A DNA stretch of 20,765 nt from assembly GCA_949743895.1 (NCBI GenBank), contig CATJUX010000022.1:1-20765 (forward strand). Reading direction: 5' to 3'. This DNA comes from JANFXS01 sp022791155 (GTDB lineage: Bacteria; Bacillota; Clostridia; Lachnospirales; Anaerotignaceae). The notes under the pieces are model-generated. The model saw nothing but the letters and a program-made list of their open reading frames with translations. It made no database searches and was not told the origin of the DNA. This document shows positions 7,804-13,663 of the stretch, piece by piece; the first letter of the stretch is position 1, and every line of letters starts with the position of its first letter. The translations under genes and the position numbers were made by a program.

Positions 7804-7890
7804 AAAATTGTGCTAACATTTTTCTGAAGAACAAAACGGTTGAGATGGGCGGTTTGGGCACTGCATCAAAATGAATGCTTTGCCGGCTGA

Positions 7891-7933
7891 ACAAAAAAGA
7901 CCGTCAATATATTATATCAGCGGTCTTTTTTGT
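7891..7933. terminator. Strong bidirectional terminator next to perR
   Basis: ACAAAAAAGACCG (7891-7903) is a perfect 13-bp complement of CGGTCTTTTTTGT (7921-7933), with A and T runs on both flanks. It abuts the perR stop codon and ends minus-strand perR transcripts before the CPBP gene. Confidence 0.9.
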
Positions 7934-7934
7934 T

Positions 7935-8345
7935 TCAATCGTGCAGGCATGAAGGACATATGCCATAAAAAGTGATTTGCTCATTTTCAACTGAAAAACC
8001 TGTTTTTTCCTCGGCGTCAGCCCTCAGTGAATTGAGCCCGTCAAGCTGAAAATCATATATTCTGTTGCATTTTTTGCACACAATATGCTGATGAGGTGAA
8101 ATGTCGGCGTCATAATTGTTTCTTCCGTTTCCAACGCTGAGTTCTTGAATCAAGCCTGAATTCTTGAAACAGTCAAGAGTTTTATAAACAGTGGCAAGGC
8201 TGATTGTTGGGTTTTCTGGAAGAAGTGTTTTGTATATCTCCTCCGCTGAAGGATGCGAGTTTGTGTTGTTGAGCATTGTGTATATGGCCATGCGCTGGGG
8301 AGTGACCTTGAGGCCGTTTTCCCTCAGCAGTTCAGGAATATTCAT
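7935..8345 (-). CDS. perR: PerR-type peroxide-sensing repressor (Fur family)
   Basis: The 136-residue protein aligns with Bacillus subtilis PerR with a constant offset of six. H31, D79, H85, H87 and D98 sit where PerR has H37, D85, H91, H93 and D104 (the regulatory Fe/Mn site), and C90, C93, C130 and C133 match the structural zinc site C96, C99, C136, C139. Asp98 rather than Glu is the residue associated with peroxide-sensing PerR over iron-sensing Fur. The N-terminal winged helix (LKVTPQRMAIY, ISLATVYKTLD) is intact. In this family, oxidation of the iron-binding histidines releases the repressor from operators of peroxide-defence genes. ATG 8345 has GAGGTGAT upstream. The promoter overlaps an AT-rich palindrome, which suggests autoregulation. 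Confidence 0.93.
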   Translation of the reverse strand: MNIPELLRENGLKVTPQRMAIYTMLNNTNSHPSAEEIYKTLLPENPTISLATVYKTLDCFKNSGLIQELSVGNGRNNYDADISPHQHIVCKKCNRIYDFQLDGLNSLRADAEEKTGFSVENEQITFYGICPSCLHD

Positions 8346-8368
8346 TGATTATCACCTCTTAATATTAG

Positions 8369-8395
8369 ATAATAGTTATTATTAACTAATAATAA
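8369..8395. promoter_or_regulatory. PerR-box-like operator, two overlapping palindromes
   Basis: TTATTATTA-AC-TAATAATAA (8376-8395) is a perfect 9-2-9 palindrome. ATAATA-GT-TATTAT (8369-8382) is a 6-2-6 palindrome overlapping it. Both are close in composition to the Fur/PerR operator consensus (TTATAATnATTATAA). They cover the -10 box and start region of the perR promoter, a standard place for autorepression. Confidence 0.7.
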
Positions 8396-8417
8396 TAAAA
8401 AAATGATTTTTTGTCAA
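8389..8417 (-). promoter_or_regulatory. perR promoter
   Basis: On the minus strand a perfect TTGACA (8417-8412), a 17-bp spacer and TATTAT (8394-8389). The -10 lies inside the operator palindrome. Confidence 0.75.
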
Positions 8418-8549
8418 CATTACTTGTTTGGGGGCCGCTTTAAAAGTTTTCCAAAAGTTAGCCGTGGCTATTTTGTGAATGAAATTGAATGTGAAAAAAG
8501 AATAATATTCAATTGAAAAACAAACAAAATTTTGTGAGGTGATATAAAA

Positions 8550-8834
8550 ATGAATGACAGACTATATAAATTTAGTTCAAAAATTCACACAATTCCTCAA
8601 AAAGGAGGAGCATATGTTGAATTTCCATATGACATTCGCAGTGAATTTGGCAAAGGAAGGGTCAAAGTTCACGTGACATTTGATGGCATACCATATGTTG
8701 GAAGCGTTGTGAACATGGGCTTGAAGAATTCTGATGGAAGCATATGTTATATCATAGGCATGTTGAAGTCGATCCGGGAACAGCTTGGAAAAACTGACGG
8801 TGATGAAGTTGAAGTGACAGTTCGCGAGATGTGA
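8550..8834 (+). CDS. DUF1905 family protein
   Basis: The 94-residue protein matches the small DUF1905 family: FSSKIHTIPQKGGAYVEFPYDIRSEFGKGRVKV is split here by the typical hallmark VEFPYDIRSEFGKG, then VHVTFDG, PYVGSVVNMG, and DGDEVEVTV at the end. It is a compact beta-barrel-like fold of unknown molecular role. In other genomes it may be fused to a YdeI/OmpD-associated C-terminal domain, which is absent here. ATG 8550 follows GAGGTGAT at good spacing. It is divergent from perR across about 200 bases, so PerR control is conceivable but unproven. I saw no clear promoter for it. Confidence 0.85.
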   Translation: MNDRLYKFSSKIHTIPQKGGAYVEFPYDIRSEFGKGRVKVHVTFDGIPYVGSVVNMGLKNSDGSICYIIGMLKSIREQLGKTDGDEVEVTVREM

Positions 8835-8941
8835 AACACGGTTTATTTGGAAAACTTGTTTTGGGCGGAAAATGCTGGTTTATATATTTTTTGAAAAAGT
8901 TCTGAAAGGCATGATTGCGGCGCAAAAATGAAAATTGGTGT
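8835..8941. other. Intergenic, nothing recognised
   Basis: This is the first part of a 335-base gap between the DUF1905 gene and trmL. It shows no terminator with a proper T run and no frame. The second part of the gap is the promoter and structured element listed next. Confidence 0.5.
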
Positions 8942-8969
8942 TTGAGCGGAAAATTTTTTGTGGTATAAT
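8942..8969 (+). promoter_or_regulatory. Extended -10 promoter in front of the structured element
   Basis: TTGAGC (8942-8947), a 16-bp spacer and TATAAT (8964-8969) preceded by TGG. The predicted start near 8976 falls exactly at the beginning of the folded element, which argues that the element is an RNA. Confidence 0.6.
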
Positions 8970-8975
8970 ATCCGC

Positions 8976-9096
8976 AAAAAGCGGAGAAAGACGAACCGGA
9001 AGGAAAATTTCCACAAGTGGGAAATTTGAATTACGGGAAGTCTTGAGGAGCGAAGCGACCGAGAAAAAATGAATTTTTTCGAGGTCTTCCGCTTAG
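8976..9096 (+). ncRNA. Putative structured RNA with a four-helix junction
   Basis: The sequence closes on itself. P1 is AAGCGGA (8979-8985) with TCCGCTT (9088-9094). P2 is AAGAC (8988-8992) with GTCTT (9040-9044), a symmetric GAA/GAA loop, CCG (8996-8998) with CGG (9034-9036), a 6x6 purine-rich loop, then AAATTTCC (9005-9012) with GGAAATTT (9020-9027). P3 is the mini-hairpin GCGAAGC (9050-9056). P4 is GACC (9057-9060) with GGTC (9083-9086), a tandem GA/GA mismatch, then GAAAAAA with TTTTTTC. The mismatches are the kind that stack as sheared G-A pairs. The 5' end can also form TCCGC-AAAAA-GCGGA (8971-8985), competing with P1. No protein frame fits. It could be a free small RNA, a trmL leader, or an intergenic repeat; I do not recognise it as SRP, 6S, tmRNA or RNase P. 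Confidence 0.55.
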
Positions 9097-9101
9097 ATTC
9101 A

Positions 9102-9110
9102 TGGTATAAT
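9102..9110 (+). promoter_or_regulatory. Extended -10 box of trmL
   Basis: TGG followed by TATAAT (9105-9110), the same nine bases as at 8961-8969. No good -35 is present at 16-18 bp, so activity would rest on the extended -10. It is about 60 bases before the trmL start codon. Confidence 0.5.
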
Positions 9111-9169
9111 GTTTTTGACCATCAAAAAATTGTGGTTAGAAATGAAATTGAATGAAATGAGGTTAAAGA

Positions 9170-9658
9170 ATGAATGTTGTTCTCCTTGAGCCAGAGATTC
9201 CACAAAATGCTGGAAACATAGCAAGAACATGCGCGGTGACAAATTCTGTGTTGCATTTGATCAAGCCGCTGGGGTTTTCGGTTGAAGACAAATATTTGAA
9301 GCGTGCCGGACTGGACTATTGGAATTTTCTTGACATACATTATTATGACAGTTTTGAATGTTTTTTAGAGGAAAACGGAAATCCCAAAATATATATGGCG
9401 ACAACAAAAAGCAAGCGTGTGTATACAGATGTTTCATATGGCCTAAATGATTATGTCATGTTTGGGAAGGAAAGCGCCGGGATACCGGAAGAAATACTTT
9501 TGAACTACAAAGACACCGCAGTTAGGATACCGATGTTTGGTGAAACAAGAAGCTTGAATCTTTCGAATTCAGTGGCCATAATAATATATGAGGCAATGAG
9601 ACAAAACAATTTTTGCGGGCTTAAAACAGAAGGGCAGCTTCACAAACATGTTTGGTGA
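9170..9658 (+). CDS. trmL: tRNA (cytidine(34)-2'-O)-methyltransferase TrmL
   Basis: The 162-residue SPOUT-class enzyme matches the TrmL/YibK/CspR family, which uses S-adenosylmethionine to methylate the ribose of wobble nucleotide 34 in tRNA-Leu isoacceptors. Characteristic segments are EIPQNAGNIARTC near the N-terminus (motif 1), FGKESAGIPEEIL in the middle (motif 2) and IPMFGETRSLNLSNSVAI near the C-terminus (motif 3, part of the trefoil-knot SAM site). The length is typical and no extra domain is present. ATG 9170 is preceded by a GAGG ribosome site about 8 bases upstream. A promoter and the structured element lie directly upstream. No terminator is obvious downstream. Confidence 0.93.
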   Translation: MNVVLLEPEIPQNAGNIARTCAVTNSVLHLIKPLGFSVEDKYLKRAGLDYWNFLDIHYYDSFECFLEENGNPKIYMATTKSKRVYTDVSYGLNDYVMFGKESAGIPEEILLNYKDTAVRIPMFGETRSLNLSNSVAIIIYEAMRQNNFCGLKTEGQLHKHVW

Positions 9659-9876
9659 ATCTGTCTTGGCTGAAGAAAGCGCAGAGCAGAAGCATAAAAA
9701 TGGCTTCATATGCCGCAGTGTGTTGAATATATTTCCTCAATTGCTGGATGTTGCTGAAAAACAGACCGATTGAACAGCAGTGATCCGCAAAAACACATAT
9801 GAAATGACAACAAATTTATGACTCAAACTGAATGCATTATGTTTTTGGAACATATGTGACAGATAAGGAGAAACCT

Positions 9877-10839
9877 ATGGCACTCAAAAAAACAGGCAGA
9901 AACAAAACAATAGACACTTCTTTAAGCGAGGGAGAAACATATCTAAACCGCTGCATAGCTGTTGATTCTATTATAGACAGCATTGAGCAGGTCAAAGACA
10001 AAACAATAGTTGGCAACATGCTTGAGGTTTGCCCGCTTCTTCCGCCCAAAAGCATTGATCTGATAATTGCCGATCCACCATATAATCTCACAAAGGCTTT
10101 CAATGGAAAAGTTTTTTCCAAAAAGAAGTCAGACGATTATGAAAAATATACACGGCAGTGGATTGGCGCTGTTAAACCGCTTCTTAGAGACAACGGCTCA
10201 ATATATGTTTGCTGCGACTGGGAGACAAGCTTGATAGTTGGCCGGGTTATGGAAGACTTTTTTTGTGTGAGAAACCGCATAACGTGGCAAAGAGAAAAGG
10301 GCCGTGGCGCCAAAGCCAACTGGAAAAACAGCATGGAGGACATTTGGTTTGCCACTAATGGCAATGAATATACATTCAATCTTGAAGCTGTGAAGATAAG
10401 AAAAAAAGTGATAGCTCCATACAGAAAAGACGGAACGCCCAAGGACTGGACAGAGACGGAAAGCGGAAATTATAGAGACACATGCCCCTCAAATTTTTGG
10501 GATGACATAACAGTTCCGTTTTGGTCGATGCCTGAAAACACGGCGCACCCAACTCAAAAGCCAGAAAAGCTGCTTGCCAAAATTATTTTGGCAAGTTCTT
10601 CAGGAAATGACATTGTGCTTGATCCGTTTTGGGGCTCGGGAACAACAAGCGTCACATCAAAAAAACTTGGCCGCCATTATGTTGGCATTGAAATTGAACC
10701 GCAATATTGCGTGTGGGCCGAACAGCGGCTTGAAATGGCCAATGACAATCCAGAAATACAGGGATATACAAACGGCGTGTTTTGGGAAAGAAATTCGCTG
10801 TCTGAACAAAAATCAAAACGGAACAAGGTTGATGGTTAG
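9877..10839 (+). CDS. Type II DNA methyltransferase (beta-class amino-MTase)
   Basis: This 320-residue enzyme would methylate an exocyclic amino group (N6-adenine or N4-cytosine) to protect DNA from its partner nuclease. Catalytic motif IV is ADPPY (D66-Y69). The SAM-binding motif I, LDPFWGSGTT (248-257), comes after it, followed by GIEI (motif II); this order is that of beta-class MTases. AHPTQKP (223-229) is another class hallmark. The target-recognition region would be ~140-215. ATG 9877 was chosen over an upstream in-frame ATG at 9832 because AAGGAG ends 6 bases before it. Its last 8 bases overlap the next gene (ATGGTTAG), a translationally coupled R-M layout. DPPY usually means adenine-N6, but the recognition site cannot be predicted here. 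Confidence 0.9.
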   Translation: MALKKTGRNKTIDTSLSEGETYLNRCIAVDSIIDSIEQVKDKTIVGNMLEVCPLLPPKSIDLIIADPPYNLTKAFNGKVFSKKKSDDYEKYTRQWIGAVKPLLRDNGSIYVCCDWETSLIVGRVMEDFFCVRNRITWQREKGRGAKANWKNSMEDIWFATNGNEYTFNLEAVKIRKKVIAPYRKDGTPKDWTETESGNYRDTCPSNFWDDITVPFWSMPENTAHPTQKPEKLLAKIILASSSGNDIVLDPFWGSGTTSVTSKKLGRHYVGIEIEPQYCVWAEQRLEMANDNPEIQGYTNGVFWERNSLSEQKSKRNKVDG

Positions 10840-12034
10840 CAATTGTTTTCGAATTTATGGGGGCGCTCCTAAAATGTTTAATGGTGAAGTCATACAGCAG
10901 TTGGTTCATTTTATATCAAGCCGTGACGGGCTTATGAATAAAGATGAGCTTTCGGCGCAAGTTGTTAAGGAATTCAATCTTGGAAAAGACGGAAGCACGT
11001 TTTATGGGCAGTGGTTCGCGATTAGATTTTGCATGTCAAAATCCAAAAGCTTAGGCAATACAGTGGTTGCTCTGTCAATACTGCTGAAGCATGATAATGT
11101 TCCTTTTATTGTCTGTGCTGTAACGCCGGAAAAGAATTACATGCGACTTGCGAACTCAACATTTGTCAAAAAAATCAGCCATTCATCTCAAGGCTTAAGG
11201 GAAGACAAAATTGTCGGAAGCGTTAATGGAAGTGACATTATTTGGCAATTTGAAAGCATTGACAACATACCACAGAACTTTGAGGCTTTATTTAACAGAC
11301 ATATGTCATTTTCTTATGAAGAAAATGTTAAACGCATTGTGGAGGAAACGAGCCGCATAGCGCCGAAAGGAAAACGCTTTGTTCCTACGCCCTCACAAAA
11401 ACAGTGCATATTGCAGTCGGTTGAAAGAGCAATGAAATTTCTTTTGTCAGATGAATATGCCATACTCGGCAATGAATTGGACAGCCGTGTTAAAGCTGCT
11501 GAAGCTGAAATAGTAGAAGCATGTCATAATGTTGGAAATGTAAACCTTCGCGGGCGTTTTATAGAATATTTTATAACTTCTGACAACACTCAAAAAAAGT
11601 CTGAGTTGTTTGCCTCGATTAGCAGGAAAAAAGCATTTCCTGAAATATTTACGGCTGACGGACTTGGCGACTACAGACGTAAGTTTGATAAATATGTCAC
11701 TGAAATAGACATTAAAACAAAAATTTTGTCACTTTCAAGCCAACCAAAAGGCTACAACATTGATAAGGTGCTCTCTTTTTTATCAGAAAAAAAGAGTGTA
11801 TATTTGATATATGTTGTGGCCATTGATGACAATAAAGGCATAAAAAGCAGGCTATGTTCCATGTATAACACACAGCTTTTGTCAAACACACGGATTATGA
11901 AGCAGTGGGCCGGAAGGAATTCTCGTGGTGTTGCACAGTTTGGGCATTGTTTTGAAGACATTGTCGACAATTTTGACAGCAAAATTGATGAGGAGGCAGC
12001 GAAAAAATTTTTGAATGAATGCTTGAACAGATAG
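10832..12034 (+). CDS. Probable type II restriction endonuclease
   Basis: The 400-residue product overlaps the methyltransferase gene by 8 bases and is co-oriented, which makes it the likely cognate nuclease. The frame is open further upstream (to 10574), but that part only shadows the methyltransferase. ATG 10832 is preferred; ATG 10874 is an alternative, and both have weak ribosome sites, consistent with coupled translation. I do not recognise a named family. A candidate PD-(D/E)xK site is D280 (GLGDYRR) with D293-I-K295 (EIDIKTK), and E245 in RGRFIEYF could be the preceding helix acidic residue. A well-conserved-looking region around SKSLGNTVVALS and NSTFVKKISHSSQ (70-120) is probably a recognition or dimerisation domain. 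The assignment is mainly by context. Confidence 0.75.
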   Translation: MVSNCFRIYGGAPKMFNGEVIQQLVHFISSRDGLMNKDELSAQVVKEFNLGKDGSTFYGQWFAIRFCMSKSKSLGNTVVALSILLKHDNVPFIVCAVTPEKNYMRLANSTFVKKISHSSQGLREDKIVGSVNGSDIIWQFESIDNIPQNFEALFNRHMSFSYEENVKRIVEETSRIAPKGKRFVPTPSQKQCILQSVERAMKFLLSDEYAILGNELDSRVKAAEAEIVEACHNVGNVNLRGRFIEYFITSDNTQKKSELFASISRKKAFPEIFTADGLGDYRRKFDKYVTEIDIKTKILSLSSQPKGYNIDKVLSFLSEKKSVYLIYVVAIDDNKGIKSRLCSMYNTQLLSNTRIMKQWAGRNSRGVAQFGHCFEDIVDNFDSKIDEEAAKKFLNECLNR

Positions 12035-12070
12035 CATAAATATGCCCCAATTTACATAATTAATTTATAT

Positions 12071-12098
12071 GTGCCTGTTGTTTTGCAGGCGCTTTTTT
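12071..12098 (+). terminator. Rho-independent terminator of the R-M cassette
   Basis: GTGCCTG (12071-12077) pairs with CAGGCGC (12086-12092, one G-U) and is followed directly by six Ts. Confidence 0.85.
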
Positions 12099-12158
12099 GA
12101 TGTCTTTCAGCGCCTGAGAACTGTCAGTCAAATTTTGCGCTTGCATGCACAAGCAGGT

Positions 12159-12192
12159 AATATATTCATATTTTTGCAAATGTGAATATATT
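12159..12192. promoter_or_regulatory. Long palindrome upstream of the VTC operon
   Basis: AATATATTCA (12159-12168) and TGAATATATT (12183-12192) are perfect complements. The inner bases continue the symmetry (ATTT with AAAT, one T/G step), leaving only TTGC in the centre. The 34-bp dyad ends on the -35 box of the operon promoter, so it lies where an activator or repressor would bind. It has no T run to suggest a terminator. Confidence 0.5.
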
Positions 12193-12217
12193 GTTAAATC
12201 GATTTATGTGGCATCAT
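12191..12217 (+). promoter_or_regulatory. Possible promoter of the VTC-DUF4956-CotH operon
   Basis: TTGTTA (12191-12196), 15 bp, then CATCAT (12212-12217) preceded by TGG, echoing the extended -10 used elsewhere in the window. The spacing is short, so this is tentative. Confidence 0.35.
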
Positions 12218-12273
12218 TTTTTTAGTTTATTTTAAGGTTTTGCATATAAATTTATGAAAAAGGAGGTGAGGTC

Positions 12274-12945
12274 ATGAACTTTCGTCATGAATGGAAGCAT
12301 GAGCTAAATATATCAGATATGCTTATACTGCGCCAAAGGCTGCGCGCTGTTGCAACGCCAGATCCTCATGCCATTGATGGAAAATATGAAATTCACAGTT
12401 TATATTTTGACAATATGGCTGACAAGGCATTGAGAGAAAAGCTTGACGGCGTGAACATGCGTGAAAAGTTCCGCATACGTTTCTACAACGAAAACACTGA
12501 TGTGATATATATTGAAAAAAAGAGCAAATTCAACGGCCTCGGCACAAAACAGAGCGTTCCGTTGACACGCCATGAAACAGCTGAACTGCTGAACGGCCGT
12601 TGGGAATGGCTTGAAAAATCCTCAAGGCCATTGGCGCATGAACTGCGCTGCAAAATGATTAATCAGGGATTGAGGCCAAAAACAATTGTGGATTATATAC
12701 GCGAGCCATTTATATATATTCCAGGAAACGTCAGGGTGACGCTTGACTATGACATAAGAACAGGCATTGGTGTTGAAAACTTTCTTGAACATGATCGTGT
12801 TACCATACCAACCAACAGTTCTTTTGCCATATTGGAAGTCAAGTGGGATGAATTTCTCCCTTCAATAATAAGGGATATAGTTCAGCTTGAGGGGAGGCGG
12901 ACATCATCTTTTTCAAAATATGCCGCCTGCCGTGTGTATGGATAA
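12274..12945 (+). CDS. VTC-domain polyphosphate polymerase-like protein
   Basis: The 223-residue cytoplasmic protein has the VTC (vacuolar transporter chaperone) tunnel fold, which in yeast Vtc4 polymerises ATP gamma-phosphates into polyphosphate. Visible signature elements, all lining the tunnel in the family, are RHEWKHEL (R4, K8), HSLYFDN (41-47), REKFRIRFYN (63-72, alternating basic residues), EKKSK (81-85), ILEVKWDEFLP (186-196, with E188 and K190) and SKYAACR (214-220). The length equals a stand-alone VTC domain with no SPX or membrane part; the membrane partner is presumably the next gene. ATG 12274 follows an excellent GGAGGTGAG. Polymerase activity is inferred from the family; a nucleotide-binding or regulatory role is also possible. 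Confidence 0.88.
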   Translation: MNFRHEWKHELNISDMLILRQRLRAVATPDPHAIDGKYEIHSLYFDNMADKALREKLDGVNMREKFRIRFYNENTDVIYIEKKSKFNGLGTKQSVPLTRHETAELLNGRWEWLEKSSRPLAHELRCKMINQGLRPKTIVDYIREPFIYIPGNVRVTLDYDIRTGIGVENFLEHDRVTIPTNSSFAILEVKWDEFLPSIIRDIVQLEGRRTSSFSKYAACRVYG

Positions 12946-12981
12946 AACATTTTTCAAAAAAACTGGAAAAGGAGAAATAAT

Positions 12982-13653
12982 ATGACATTTAACGACATTT
13001 TCAAATCAAGTTTCATCGAAAACATATCAAGCATAAGTGTTTTTGACATGGTTTTGGCGCTTGTGCTTGCATTTGGAATAGGATTGTTCATATTCATGGT
13101 CTACAAAAAAACATTCTGTGGCGTTATGTATTCATCCACATTTGGTGTGGCGCTTATAGCCCTCACAATGATCACAACCGTTGTGATGCTTGCTGTGACA
13201 AGCAATGTTGTGCTTTCTCTTGGCATGGTTGGCGCCCTTTCGATTGTGCGTTTCAGAACTGCCATAAAAGAGCCCCTTGACATAGCCTTTCTGTTTTGGG
13301 CAATTGCCGTTGGAATTGTGCTTGCTGCCGGAATGATACCTCTTGCCGTGACAGGAAGTGTCATGATAGGCTTGATTCTCATAGTTTTTGTCAACAAGAA
13401 ATCATATTTGAACCCGTATATAATCGTTGTTCAATGCGAAAACCATTCAAATGAAAAAGCGGCCAAAGAATTTGTTGACAAACATGTTCAGCGCTGTGTT
13501 GTGAAAAGCAAATCTGCACGCAAAAACTCTGTGGAGCTCAATTTGGAAGTGCGACTTAAAGGCGAAAACACAGATTTTGTGAACGAACTTTGTGACATGG
13601 AGGGCATATCAAGTGCTGTTCTTGTGAGCTATAACGGTGAATATATGGGTTAG
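12982..13653 (+). CDS. DUF4956 membrane protein
   Basis: This 223-residue membrane protein carries the DUF4956 signature GMVGALSIVRFRTAIKEP (81-98), followed by LDIAFLFWAIAVGI. About four to five membrane segments span residues 20-40, 52-72, 74-90, 100-118 and 119-137. A soluble domain of about 85 residues (140-223) follows, probably cytosolic. The function is unknown. The family is often adjacent to VTC-domain genes, so it may export or anchor the polyphosphate product (inference). AAAGGAG precedes ATG 12982, and the gap from the VTC gene is 36 bases, so they are in one operon. The CotH gene follows after 10 bases. Confidence 0.88.
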   Translation: MTFNDIFKSSFIENISSISVFDMVLALVLAFGIGLFIFMVYKKTFCGVMYSSTFGVALIALTMITTVVMLAVTSNVVLSLGMVGALSIVRFRTAIKEPLDIAFLFWAIAVGIVLAAGMIPLAVTGSVMIGLILIVFVNKKSYLNPYIIVVQCENHSNEKAAKEFVDKHVQRCVVKSKSARKNSVELNLEVRLKGENTDFVNELCDMEGISSAVLVSYNGEYMG

Positions 13654-13663
13654 GGGGAATTAA

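Noticed and set aside
7450..7827. 125-residue plus-strand frame opposite the CPBP protease
   Set aside because: Shadow of the minus-strand gene; no ribosome binding site or domain.
8976..9096. Structured element as SRP RNA, 6S RNA, tmRNA or RNase P RNA
   Set aside because: The SRP helix-8 motif, the 6S central bubble, the tmRNA tRNA-like ends and the RNase P core sequences are not seen.
8970..9101. Element as a MITE with terminal inverted repeats at its ends
   Set aside because: The inverted repeats (8979-8985 and 9088-9094) do not reach the flanking nine-base direct repeats, so the boundaries of a transposable element do not agree; retained only as a low-interest alternative.
10574..10831. 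Upstream in-frame extension of the endonuclease reading frame
   Set aside because: It lies wholly inside the methyltransferase gene, whose motif I is encoded there in another frame, and the translated extension has no conserved features.
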